Positions 26,901 to 37,640 of a stretch of 64,000 bases of DNA are shown here, piece by piece (the first letter of the stretch is position 1; each line of letters starts with the position of its first letter). Where the stretch lies: NCBI RefSeq assembly GCF_018691265.1, contig NW_024881279.1, positions 3,501,243 to 3,565,242 of the forward strand, read 5' to 3'. Made by a program: the position numbers and the translations under genes. This DNA is from Tyto alba (lineage: Eukaryota > Chordata > Aves > Strigiformes > Tytonidae). The notes below the pieces were generated by a model that had not been told where the DNA came from, did not search any database, and saw nothing but the letters and a program-made list of their open reading frames with translations.

Positions 26901-28556
26901 TTTCATTGCAGTTTTCAAAGATCAGTGCGATGTGGGTGTTCCCAAAGCTCTCGTCTTGCATGGGATGCAGAAAGATGCAGTCAGCTAAACCGAGACCCGT
27001 GCCACCCCGTCTTCACTGCTGTTTTAACTGGGAGAGGCCTGATGGTTCGGGGCCTTCTGAACGTGCTAGAAAGCTATTTATGTTTGGACTGAAGCATGAA
27101 AACAGGACAGTTGTTTTTCTCCGTGTGGCTTATAAATGCTGTGTCTCTTTCTCCCTTGTACCACCTTTTGGTCAGCTGCAAAAATCAGTTCTGACATCCC
27201 ACTCCAGCTTGGATACTGGTTAGTGATTATGGCATTATGGGAAGTGATGCAGACCTCCTGGTCTGTGTGTGTATATGAATTTTATCTGGTTTTACATGTG
27301 CAATAAACCCCACTTCCATGACAACTCATTTCCATGATTGTTAGTGACTTCAGCACAAATCCTTGTCCAAAACCTATAGACATTAGGTAGGTGGTGAGTA
27401 CAAGAGTGGTGAAACACGTTCAGTGGCAGCAAAGGTCTAAGCACTGAGATAAGATTTATATTGCAAACAGGTATCTGTGATATTTCTGCATTAGAAGACC
27501 ATTTGGTGACTTTGCCATATTTTATCACAGTAGTTTCAAATTCCTGTCTCAGCCTTTTGCTGGAAAAACTATATTTCTGTCCTTATTTGGAGAAGTCTGG
27601 GTTCCCTCATCTTCTCTAAGTCTTGGGGGCAATACCCTTGAAATCTGTAGTGCCTGTGAATCCCCCTGTATCACTGCTGCCTGTACACATGGAAACCAGC
27701 ATCAGGCAAGCAACCCTTAGGAGACCCGTCATCCATGGCCTCTTCTATCTGGCATCTTGGTATTGCTATTGCAGACTGGGAGAACTGGTATTGCTGTGAC
27801 CAGAATTGCTCTTAACTACTAGTTTGAGATAGTCTGCATTTTAAAAAAAACTTTATGTCTCTTCTTTAGACTTGACTGTTTTGCAAAGATATAAATATGT
27901 ATCAGAAAAACAGCATCTGGCACTTGGTTTGTACTGATTTACACAGAGCTACTCGAGGTCTCATGCAAGGAATATGATGTCCTGTGTTTTTTTTAAAGCA
28001 TATGATTCAGCACCTGTTTGTGTCTAGACAAAAACTGTATAAATGCTGCATACAGAAAAGATCTGAAAAATTCAAAGCAAAAGCTATTCAGTGTGCTGGG
28101 AGAAGATACAGTGACCGCAGTGGCAGGCACATGAAACCTCAAGGTTTGTTTGGTCAGGTTCATGTTAAAGCTCATCGTAAACCAGTAGAAATTAACAGCA
28201 AGGATTTTAGTGCTGGCGAGTTTGGGGAGATGGTGTGAACAGTGGGTGCCAGGTCTCTTCCCCGCCCGGGGGTTGCTCTGCAGGGTCGTGCTGGGTCTCG
28301 TAAATCCCCACTGAATGTCCCAACCCTCGAGCCACCCGGCAGCACCCACCTGCAGGGACCCTTTCCCCAGCCCCCGGCCCCAAAGCATTTCCCTGATCTC
28401 ATGGTCTGTGGGTCAGGGTTGGGTTTTCTGTCCCCTTGTGCAAAAAACCCACAAACTTCAAGCCTTGCCACATATCCCTGGTGACATAATGACATTCTAC
28501 ATTTGATAACTGCATGATAGAAATGACAATACTTGGCCGTGCTTGTTATACAAAGT

Positions 28557-28581
28557 TTTAATTGCTGTGTACCGTTTTAAT
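28557..28581 (-). terminator. IL5-like candidate polyadenylation signals (ATTAAA x2)
   Basis: Two ATTAAA hexamers on the - strand (28576-28581 and 28557-28562), about 90-115 bp after the stop. No AUUUA cluster is seen between the stop and these signals, unlike the other two cytokine genes. Confidence 0.4.
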
Positions 28582-28671
28582 TAGCCTGCTTGTATTAACA
28601 CTTAGCAAAGAAGCTGATTTATAGCAGCCATTCCTTCCCCCCGCGCTCCCCGCTGCCCGGGCAGCTCTTCC

Positions 28672-28872
28672 CTAGCGCAAGCGTTTGCCATATTTCCATG
28701 GGTCAGGGCAGCTGCATTTGCCGTCCAGATACGAACCCGACTCACTTCTCACGATGTTGTTGCAGTCCTGCTTCTCGTTGACCCATTTCAAGAATTCTTC
28801 CAGGCTCTCTTTAAATCGTGAGAAATTTGTTCTTGCCATCTCTGAGCATCTTTCATCATTGGATGAAGATTT
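28672..28872 (-). CDS. IL5-like exon 4 (helix D and extended C-terminal tail)
   Basis: 201 bp after acceptor TTTTCCCTTAG, stop TAG at 28672-28674. Helix D is FSRFKESLEEFLKWVNEKQ; then come DCNNIVRSESGSYLDGK and CSCPDPWKYGKRLR. The tail adds Cys141, 157 and 159 and ends strongly basic. Confidence 0.85.
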   Translation of the reverse strand, partial: KSSSNDERCSEMARTNFSRFKESLEEFLKWVNEKQDCNNIVRSESGSYLDGKCSCPDPWKYGKRLR

Positions 28873-29086
28873 CTAAGGGAAAAGAGCAGATACTGATGCA
28901 CGAGTTACGGAGCAATTCCACCCAAATGCTGCACGTTCTCTGTGGCTTCCTCAGCTCACTGGGATGGAGGATGAAGCTGGCTAGCCGCCCTTCACCATCC
29001 CCAAACCATTTCACACAGTTCTTGCAAGTTATTAGCCAAATAAGACCTTGTTATTTATTTTTGACTTCCACAGCACTGCTGATTTT

Positions 29087-29120
<34 letters not shown>

Positions 29121-31312
29121 GGGGGGGTGGGGGAGTTATCTGCCAAAATGGAAGAAGGGAAGTCAGGTCAAAACATTTCTCTCGTGATAGCCAAGCCCTG
29201 GGGACAGAGGGGGAGGGCGGGATCCCAGTGACACCACGCCACGCTCGCTCTTTGCGCGGAGCCGCAGAGGATCCAGTTGCAGCGGTGCAGAGCTCCACGA
29301 GCGTCTGGTTCAGTGGTAGATTTAGACGTGGTTTCTGCTGCAACCTGCAGGAATTAGCAAATCGCTGCAAATCTGGTTTTCTTCCTAAAGCCTGCTTCTC
29401 TGTTCCAGGGAAACCTCTAAGCACAGTCACTGCTGCAAGTGCAGCCATGGGGAGAACGCATGCAAACCCTATTTTCTATCCCCTTATTTTCTCTGTTTTC
29501 TTCTATTTTGTATTCAAAAGACAGCTTCCTTTCTCTGTAGTATTCCTGGTCTGTATCTTTTCTGCTATTAATCTCCCTGTTCTTCCTGAAGGGCAAGCTG
29601 TACAGGTCATTATGAATTGCGCCTAATAAATAATCTTCATTACTTCAGGTCTAAATGAATTTTATTAATATAGTCTGTATACGAATTGATTTCTCCATGA
29701 TAGACAAACCTCGATAGCCTTCCTTGAGTCTGCAGCTGGTCCAAAATTAAGAAGGAGGCACAATTTCTTTGCTAGCAAATATCAACACCTTGAATTAGAA
29801 TTTACCAAAAAAGTGAGCAAGAAGTTATGACAGGTGAAATCTTACCAAACAATTTCCACTGATGTTTCTTTAATTATTACCTTCAGGGAAATTAGCTTTC
29901 AGGGAAGCTTGATGGTTTCTTTTAAATCATAAGGGGACAGCTCCTGATGTTTTCAGAGCGTATCTATAGATTAATTTAAAGATTCATGCCTTATCCTCTG
30001 TCCTGTGCAAAAATGAAGGTGAAGGCATTGGTGCAATCCAGTAGCTGCAGCAGTGTTGCCCAGCTGGAGAAGGGGCCATGTCAGGAGTAAAAAATCCTGG
30101 ATAAATGGATAACTACAAAAAATATTTGAAACTCAACTCAAATAAAAAGTAGAAGCTTACCTTCAAAATGGAACAGTTTTTTTCTAGCTTTTTCATGTCT
30201 TTTTCAACTCTCTTCATACACTTGTATGTGGGTATCTTTTCTAGTTCGTGAATAAATTTTTCGGTGTTATAATGTGCACAACCTTGGTTCTAGGAGAAAA
30301 AGGGAAAGTAAATAGTGTTCTAATTTACAAGCATAAAGCTTTTCTTTATTGAAAGAACAGCTAAGTCATATTGAATACGCAAACTGTTATTTTTCTCTGG
30401 AAATATTCTGTTATCTGATTTCCTTTTTATACCTTCTTTTGAGCAGTCACAAGTACAATCTTCATAACTGTTATAACTGGAAACTTTGCAATAAAAATGG
30501 TCCAGTTTCTGTCAATGGTGAATGTGTCAGCACTGGGAATTTGATTCAGTTACATCTAAATCAGAGAGTGATATTTTTTTTTTTTGTCTTTGCCTTGGAA
30601 GTCGGGCACTTACAGAGAGCTGCTTCAACTATTTTCCTTATATTGCCAGTCAGCTGGTGACCAGGCTTTACAATCACTAACACAAATGTCTCTGGAAAAG
30701 CACTAAAAAGAACCGATAAAAATGGAGGTAGGGTATGCTATTTATCTTTGTTAGCAGTTAGAATGGCGTATTAGCCACATTCACGTAATCTCTTAAAAAC
30801 ATGACGTTGTATTGGTATTTGGGGGCAGCAAGAGGAGCACAGTTGCCTCTCAGTGCGCAGGGATGAGGTCGAGCCCCAACGCTGCCTCCGGGCCAGCCGG
30901 GCTCCCCAGCCAGCGGTCCCATCTCAGCTAGTCTTTACATCTTGCCTTTAAACATCCTCAGACCTGCTTTACCACAGGTTACACTTCAGGCTCCCTTTGG
31001 AGACTGCCTGATAATAACAGAATAGGAAACAACAGCTTCTTACCTTGATGTGAAGCGGTTTGAAGAACTGCTCCTGAAAACAATAGAAATCTGTCAGTTA
31101 CAAATTGGAAATCATCTCAAAAAGCAGATCCGGGATGGGGGAAGTGGGAAATTATTTACGTTTATGGAGTCTTTTTCAGCCTCAAGTAAGCAAAGCATTT
31201 CATCGATTATTGCGTATTTAGTCTTGTTCTGTGGATGCGGCGTTTCCTTCAGAGGGAGAAAGTAGCTGGATGTCCCAGAGCTAAACAGTAACAAGAACAG
31301 GTGAAGATACAT
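28672..31312 (-). CDS. IL-5-like cytokine (avian KK34 type), four exons, 170 aa
   Basis: Secreted four-helix cytokine of the IL-3/IL-5/GM-CSF family. Exons (-): 31312-31160, 31073-31044, 30289-30161, 28872-28672; all introns phase 0, GT-AG. ATG at 31312 lies about 90 bp past a TATA box and opens a signal peptide (MYLHLFLLLFSSGTSS). Exon 3 is 43 codons, the length I recall for human IL5, and starts NQGC like IL-5 HQLC; exon 4 carries ERCSEM…FKESLEEFL, comparable to KCGEE…LDYLQEFL. These Cys (65, 113) match the pair that links the IL-5 dimer. Helix A keeps the receptor-contact Glu (IIDE38). Sequons at N29, N99, N120. Odd: eight mature cysteines and a tail of about 30 residues ending CSCPDPWKYGKRLR, absent from mammalian IL-5. 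I recall a chicken gene (KK34) of this type in this cluster. It would act on a beta-common type receptor on leukocytes. Confidence 0.82.
29089..29127 (+). repeat. T31 plus G-run homopolymer in IL5-like intron 3
   Basis: About 31 T followed by a G run on the + strand. No SINE or LINE body is recognisable next to it. Confidence 0.85.
30161..30289 (-). CDS. IL5-like exon 3
   Basis: 129 bp (43 codons) between acceptor TTTTCTCCTAG and donor AAG|GTAAGC. It encodes NQGCAHYNTEKFIHELEKIP, then TYKCMKRVEKDMKKLEKNCS and ILK. Confidence 0.85.
31044..31073 (-). CDS. IL5-like exon 2
   Basis: 30 bp encoding EQFFKPLHIK between acceptor TTTTCAG and donor GTAAGA. Very short second exons are typical of IL5 (33 bp), CSF2 and IL3 (42 bp) in mammals; PLHIKN parallels the human IL-5 PVHKN. 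Confidence 0.82.
31160..31312 (-). CDS. IL5-like exon 1 (signal peptide and helix A)
   Basis: 153 bp, 51 codons, donor AAC|GTAAAT. The signal peptide is followed by LPLKETPHPQNKTKYAIIDE and MLCLLEAEKDSIN. The frame is open upstream to 31372 but has no ATG there, and that point would be almost at the predicted transcription start, so 31312 is the start. Confidence 0.85.
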
Positions 31313-31402
31313 TTTAAAGGTGTTATATTTGGGAGCTTGAACCTTCGTATCTGAAATAGGCTTTGAATTCAAGCTCGTCTCTCTTGGCAGATACTGAGCT
31401 CG

Positions 31403-31450
31403 CTTATATAGAGAAGCTGAGTAAATGCAGGATGTGATTACAATCTTATC
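31403..31450 (-). promoter_or_regulatory. IL5-like core promoter
   Basis: On the - strand a TATATAAG box (31403-31410) lies about 90 bp before the ATG. Upstream are an AP-1-like TTACTCA (31418-31424) and a GATA motif GATAAG (31445-31450). Mammalian IL5 promoters also pair a GATA site with an AP-1/CLE0 site close to TATA. The CLE0 core shared by the two neighbouring cytokine promoters is absent here. Confidence 0.55.
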
Positions 31451-32413
31451 TCATTCATAAATCATGAAAATAGGAAAGAGACAACAGTTTAAGCAGCTGA
31501 ATTAGCAGCATATCTGGTTTGAGAAACATTTATGATTAATGTTCTCGTAAACTTCCTAAAGCCTCTAACTCCAGCGCAAAGCTTCAGTGCAAGCAAGAGC
31601 AATGTGCAAGGACACTAATGATGTACAAGATAATATAAAAGAACATATTAGTATCTGAGGAAATTATTCCACTTGTAGTAACGCAGCCATGAAGCTGATT
31701 GTTTCCTGTCAGATGAGACTACATCCTATATTGCTGTAAATTATTGCAGTTTAAAGATTTCAGCACCTCTGGACCTAATATCAGCCGAAGATGGAGCCCA
31801 CAGGACCTAATCCATTGTTTGCATCTCTACCGCGTGACTCAGGCAGGCATGTCTAGCAGCCTTGCAAAACTGATTACTTTTCTATGGCAATTATCTGTTG
31901 TTTGACCTGAAAAGAAAACAAAAAGTTGGTTGTTCATTGTAGTTAGTAAGTGTGAGGGCTGGATCTTACCCCGACATGATTAATTTTTATGACAGAGCTG
32001 TGTAAATCTTCAATCTCAGCTGACAACTGCAGCGTCTGGTTCTCGGGGGAAATGTTTGTTGTTGCATTAGTAATACTTGGGCTCTTATGTAGCACTTCAC
32101 AAAGGTAATTAGGTGCTTTGTGTTGTGTGCACGTGGGAACACAGGAGTGAGAAGGGCTGGAAGGACAGTGGAGCATTGTGCAGCAGTGTGGTCAGGGGTG
32201 CTTTAGGGTGGGACCCTGGCGTGCCCGCCGGAGGGGAGCCAGGTTTTCCCCGGCTTTCGGGGGACTGCGGCTCTCCCCAGCACAATCAGCTAAGAGCAGG
32301 GTAAACACACAAGGGAGTTCCCTTCTAGATAATTCTGTATTTGAAGAGCGAAATTGCCAGAGCTATTGCAGAGCCAGGGCTTAGATAACTCTGAGATAAC
32401 GCATCTTTAAAGG

Positions 32414-32439
32414 AAAAAAAAAAAAAAAAAAAAAAAAAA
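32414..32439 (+). repeat. A26 homopolymer
   Basis: Uninterrupted poly(A) run with no recognisable retroelement upstream. Confidence 0.9.
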
Positions 32440-34112
32440 GAGTTTCATTTGCTCCGTGATAGGTGGCATTTAATATTACAGTTAATAAAAGAAGTGTCAT
32501 CAAGGGAGTGCTCGGGGAGGAATTCTTTCTGGCCACCAAGGGGAGGGAAATCCCTCAGGGTCAGCAGCGGTGCCGGCCGCAGCTGGCAGCGCTGTGGGAG
32601 GTTTTGTGACCTGCCCCCGGGGCAGCCCACGCTGCCTCGCCTGCCTCAAGCGGCTCTGGCCCCTGCAGAGAGCTGAACGGGAGCCCTTTCCCCGCGCCAG
32701 GAGAAATACACTTGGCAGTGCTGATTGGAAAGGGTTAGCGAAGAGCCAGACTCTCGGCTGGAGCGCATCAGCCCAGAGCTTTGCAAATATCCCTGTCAAC
32801 CTATGCCAGCTGAGGGTCTGGCGTAAATATTTCCCATATGATCCAGTTTCTATTCTAAATCCATGTTTGAATTTTAGATACGGTATTGCATAGAAAATGT
32901 CTGACAAGGTGCAGAAGTGGCAGATGGGTTCTACTAGATTTGATGAGGGAAGTCTTTGCTGTTGAATCAGGGATACATTTCACTTTGGCTAGTCTTCTAA
33001 ATGTAATCTGAAAATTTGAGACTGGATAATGTTTAAGTTTTGTCTAGGTATATTTTGGGTTGTGCCTACTAGAAAATACAAGTCTGCATGTTAACCGTGG
33101 CCGTGTTATTCACTGTTCATTTAACTTCTCCAGCTTGCAGAGCAGGTATTCACCTTTTCCAGTGATATGTGAAAGGTTCCTGTAGGAACAATCACATGGG
33201 AAATGATGGTCATAGCTGCACATTCCAGTCCTGTTTTGGTTCACCTCTCTATTGAAAGGCCGGAATTATTCTCTAAAAGGGCAAAATTTTAGTATCAAAC
33301 TAAAATTTGAGTGTCTTGGTTCTCTGGTGTCCAGGCCCCCTCATCTCCCAACCAAGCTGTTAGGAGACCGAGTAGCATTTGACATCTGCAAGCTCTTTTT
33401 GGCCTACAACTTGAGTTAGAGTTGATTAAAATGAGTCACTAAAATTAATGTTTAAATATACTAAACTAGCACACCAAAAGAAGTGGAAAAAACAACCAAG
33501 ATATCTCTGTGCTTTCTCCAATGTAAACTACAGTATCTCTTGGTGACACTAGGGAGTCTGTTCTGCTCCTCGCCTCTGGAGGAGGGAGAGGAGAGGACAG
33601 GCCAGTCTGTCTCTTTTACCTCCTCCCACTTCTCTCTGCATCACTTGCCCCAGGGAAAGATGCTGATGAGGCCCAGCCACCATCTGATTCTGTATCAGGA
33701 TTTTATTACCAAATCCACTAGATACACACCGCTATGTGGGCTGTATGCTCAGCTAAGCCATTAGGCAAATACTGACACCTACTAAATCCATTTATTGACT
33801 GATTTTCACACCAGATACCATTTGGAGCAACGCTGCTCCTCTTAATACTCACCCACCTGGAAAACATACCCTGGCTTAATGTCAAATAGCTTTCAGGCTG
33901 CTGGAGAGAAGTAGCAAGATGTTATCAAGAGGCTGAAGCTTAGAGCAAGCAGCTCAGCGCGCGGTGCACAGGATGCGTCTCTCAGCGCTGCTGCAGGGGA
34001 CGGATGTCAGTACCGAGTCCTCGCGCCCGGATGCTGCCTCCTCCTGCCCACAGCCAGCACCTTTTTAGGTGCCTTGGGCCTCATACGCTTGCAGCCACGC
34101 TGCTTCGCTTTT

Positions 34113-34115
<3 letters not shown>

Positions 34116-34145
<30 letters not shown>
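34116..34145 (+). repeat. T30 homopolymer
   Basis: Uninterrupted poly(T) run. The Lys-rich frame on the opposite strand at 34007-34213 is an artefact of it. Confidence 0.9.
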
Positions 34146-37099
34146 CTGTAATGAGAGGCAAGAATCTGCTGGGCTTTATTAAACCCTTTTAATCTATAGC
34201 CTTTTGGTAACAAACAGGTGGTTTATAATCAATGCTGTTATAAATAGGACTGCTTACACTTCTAACCAGCTGAGGAGTTTCCAAGGGTGTTGGCAGAGGG
34301 AGTTTTGAGAAGCTGGGGTAATCAAGCAAGCACACAGAATCCCCCAAAGCAGTGAGAAACAATGAACATTAAAGACTGGGAGTTTGTCCGAAGAGGGGAT
34401 GCCTTTATCAGTTGTTCTAGCTGGGGCACTGCAGGTGAACACGAGGCACGCAAGCCCTTTTTCAGGTTTATTCATAAAACGCCTACTCTGAATTCTTCCT
34501 TCACCTTTCTATGACACTTCTGAGATCTTTGATGTAATACAGAGAAAAGCTGATTAAAAGCCTGAGTGAGTAACGAACTAGTAGCCCTTCTTTTCCTCCG
34601 TCTCTGGCTCATGCCATGGTCGGGCAGCCTTGGAGGGACGTGCAGCAGGCAAGAGCTGCCACCTAGAGAACAGCCACTGCTAGTTGCAGACAGATCTTTA
34701 TTTTCTCGTTTTTGGAGAAGAAACACTTGCCAAACCTCAGCACATCCTGAGTGCGTGTGGTAGCTGGAGTGAGGTGAGCTGCCTGCTCTGTGATTTACCC
34801 CAGCCTGAGAGCCTGGAGAGTTGCCTGGTGAGATGACCTGGTTTACAGTGCCGGCAATTTTATTTATATTTGCATTTTAAGAGGCAATAGGGAGGGCAGT
34901 GCCTGGGGGTGCGTGTATCTGCCGTTCCCCAAGCACCCGTTCCACCTGCTTTAACAGAACCAGTTTCCAACCTTCCTTCCCCACCATCAGCAACGGTCCA
35001 CCGCATCTCCCGGTACTCCTGGCCCACTGCTCTCTCTCCATCTCAGAAGATTTGTGCTAACAAGCGTAAAACTTGCTTTGGAAGCAAACTGAGCCTTTTG
35101 CCACGCTTTCCCCTTACATCCCATGGGGTCATGGCCCCTTTCCTAGCAGCGTTTCCCCCCTTGTAAGGTTGTAACCTCTCCTCTCTTTTGGACCCAATTC
35201 TAAACAAGGGAGCGGCTTTGGACGCAGGATGTTGGATTGTGATCCAGCTCTCCAAAGAGCTTTCAGCCTTTCAGCTGGAGGTTAATAACTACCCTTTTTG
35301 AGCAGCTTTTCAGCAGGCTGTGTGCCAGTCCCGGGGAACTGGGGCTAGAACATCCCCTTGGGTCCCCAGGCAATGTGGACACTGTCCCAAAGCACAGACA
35401 TACCCGGTATCACCCCTTGCCCGCTCATCCCCTCACCTGAGGAGCCACTCCAAATCTCAATCCTCCTTTTCTATGCTCCCCGTGTTATTGTAGGTAGTGG
35501 TTAATGCTTTATTCTCAGCTATTTTGGGGAGGCAGGGGGATGATGACTGTTGTTTTGGGGTTTTCCTCTCTGTTCATACAATGACTACCGTGTCTGCCTT
35601 CCGCCACCCTCAAGAAACTCCTCTTCAGGTGTTATTAAATATATTAGCTAATTCATCAAACACGTTAGCTGCCTTAAGTAATCCCTGCAGATTCCGTCAT
35701 GGATTTCTCTGCCTCTTCAGCCTGCTCTTCCCTGCAGGCGGTGTGGTGGTTGGGGGATCCCGCAGGCATACCACGGCTTGCACAAGTGCTGCTCTCTTCT
35801 AAATTCTCTGTGAATCATGGTATATAGGGAAATTTTTTCCAGGTGCACAGCGATGCCTGCTAAAGTAGATAAAGACGATGGGCTGGGCTAGGATTGCTGA
35901 CTGAGAGTGGAATCCCAGTGGGAGAACCCCCTTGGAGGGGAAGGTGTGGGCTCAGTGGGCCGTGGATAGCTGGGTGCAGCTGTGGGCCAGTGCTGCTCCC
36001 CCATCCTGTCCCCAAATAGGATTTTTATGGCTGTTTGCTAAATGTTGGCTTTCTTCTGTATGGGCAATCTTCCTGAAATCAGAATATCCAACCAGGTGGG
36101 AAAAAGGAGATGCTGCTGTGAGACATCCACTGTGAAGTGAGAGCAAAGAAAGAAGCAAAATCCTGTTTAGGTGCTACTTTTACCCAGATTTGAAAACACA
36201 GGTGGTCTTAGGTGGTATCTGGCCCTCATGGTGATCCTCTACACAGGGGTATCAATCACCTATAGATTGTATAATCAACATATGTATTTCTGAATATAAT
36301 ACCCTCCTGAAACTATCAAAACCCACCGGTAGAAGACCCTGATTTGATCAATCTCACTTTTTTTTTTTTTTTTTTTTAGATAATATTCCTTAAATCACCA
36401 TAAAAATCACAAAATAAAGTGATAAGAATTACATCTTTGTAAAAGAGGTTTAATTTGCCTAGATTCTGTTAGAGTTTTCCAAATATTTAACTGTAAAAAA
36501 ATGTATAACCAATGTGTCAGCAGCACATAACTGTAAGAACAGTCATGTTTCCACAATTTGCGCTTCACCTTTCTTACATTTTAAAATTATTGTCACTGCG
36601 TTTGCAGCATAGTAATATTCTTCAGTTAATACGAGTCCTTAAGCATCATTTTAAAAGTACGAGTTGCATCCTTTGACAAGAGTCTCCACTGAAAACGCCC
36701 CGAACCTCCTAAAGAGATGTGAAACTGCTCTGCAGGCATCTGGGAACTTCAGCTGCAGGAACGAAACGCTGAAATTGCCAGAGTGCGACAGCATGAAAGC
36801 ATGTTGTGTGAAGTCCTCATTTGGTTGAAAATAGAAGGAATATGGTATGTATCAGGCTGTTAGTCATCAGGTTTTATTCAGACAGTTTGTCCCCATGGGG
36901 CACTCGTAAGACTCAGTGAAAGTCCCTTTTACGCTCACACGCTCCAAGTGGGCAGGAGCTCTGCCGCGTTTGCAAGCAGCTTTTTCAAGGGTTTGCTGAG
37001 GTTTGATGTCTTTGAGAGCTGCCGTTGGCCGTGTTTGGTGGTGGCTCAGGGGACCAAGGCCAGCACCCCCGGCCGGCCGTACCACGGGCTGCATCCCCA

Positions 37100-37341
37100 C
37101 CCCGGGGCTGGTCCGGGGGCTGAGGGAGGTGAAGGTTCTGGGTGGCACCGATGGCCCCGTCCCCATCCCCGACCCACAGGGTGGGTTCGCCCCGGCTTCA
37201 AGAGCACTCGGGCCATGCAGAGCCGAGCCCTGGGGCTGTGGCTTGGGATGGTGGGAGAGAGAAATTGTGCGACTGCAAACCCCAAACTGGATCCACAGAG
37301 CTCCTGTCACACAACATTCAATGGCAGTTTCCTGAAGTAAA
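37100..37341 (-). repeat. 242-bp duplicated 3' block, copy 1 (IL3 side)
   Basis: Matches 48529-48770 at 235 of 242 positions with no indels and sharp ends on both sides. It lies about 200 bp after the IL3 stop, abutting the AT-rich 3' region. Five of the seven differences are A here and G in copy 2, and three of those destroy CpG sites, so copy 1 looks like the one that has decayed. Confidence 0.97.
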
Positions 37342-37432
37342 TATTTATTGCATTTCTTCATTGTAAATTTAAATAACTTGAAGTTTCAACAAATAAATAG
37401 AATAAATATTAATAGATATATGAATAAATAAT
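37342..37432 (-). promoter_or_regulatory. IL3: IL3 3' UTR AU-rich element and polyadenylation signal
   Basis: On the - strand the stretch after the stop carries several ATTTA pentamers (TTATTTATT, CTATTTATTTG and others) and then AATAAA at 37344-37349. AUUUA clusters in cytokine 3' UTRs cause rapid mRNA decay through TTP/ZFP36-type proteins. Confidence 0.7.
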
Positions 37433-37538
37433 AGCTCCCAATACCATTGCATATCAGAGTTAGGGTTCCAGATTAAGATACGCAGAGCGCAGGTCTCCTG
37501 GCAGGCTGGACCAGAGGTGCTTCAAACTTCTTTGAAGA

Positions 37539-37640
37539 CTATGCTGTTTCCTCTGGAAAGGCATTGTGATTCAGGAACCTTAATAAATATTCCAAATTAC
37601 TGAAAAAGTCATACTCTTCCACTGGCTCCCAGTCCTGTTC
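37539..37640 (-). CDS. IL3: IL3 exon 4 (helix D)
   Basis: 102 bp after acceptor CTGCCCCCCAAG, ending TAG at 37539-37541. Encodes EQDWEPVEEYDFFSNLEYLL then RFLNHNAFPEETA. Confidence 0.8.
   Translation of the reverse strand, partial: EQDWEPVEEYDFFSNLEYLLRFLNHNAFPEETA

Larger units (their letters stand above)
10266..28500. other. Intergenic region between P4HA2 and the IL5-like gene
   Basis: About 18 kb with no gene I can support. It has GC-rich patches (about 14-17 kb and 24.9-25.2 kb) where stop codons are sparse, which explains long chance frames such as a 227-codon one at 14682-15365 (-). It also contains CR1 tail fragments, homopolymer runs (A15 at 11006, T17 at 23624) and one orphan CLE0-like motif. 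The two genes at its edges are transcribed towards each other. Confidence 0.55.
31460..37090. other. Intergenic region between the IL5-like and IL3 genes
   Basis: About 5.6 kb without a supportable gene. It contains A26 at 32414-32439, T30 at 34116-34145 and T20 at 36358-36377, and single AP-1 heptamers at about 31836 (TGACTCA) and 33433 (TGAGTCA) upstream of the IL5-like gene that could be regulatory. Long frames in the GC-rich 32.2-32.9 kb part show no family resemblance. Confidence 0.5.

Noticed and set aside
31112..31372. Longer N-terminus for the IL5-like protein starting at 31372
   Set aside because: The triplet at 31372 is TTG, not ATG, and lies almost at the predicted transcription start. 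The ATG at 31312 begins a clean signal peptide.
32535..32550. CTCF-like CCACCAAGGGGAGGG
   Set aside because: Only a partial match to the CTCF core; without binding data it is no better than chance in GC-rich sequence.
36867..37361. Open frames of 130-164 codons over the 242-bp block, and similar ones at 48362-48764
   Set aside because: They overlap the duplicated non-coding 3' block in several frames at once. Similarity between the two sets reflects the DNA duplication, not a protein.
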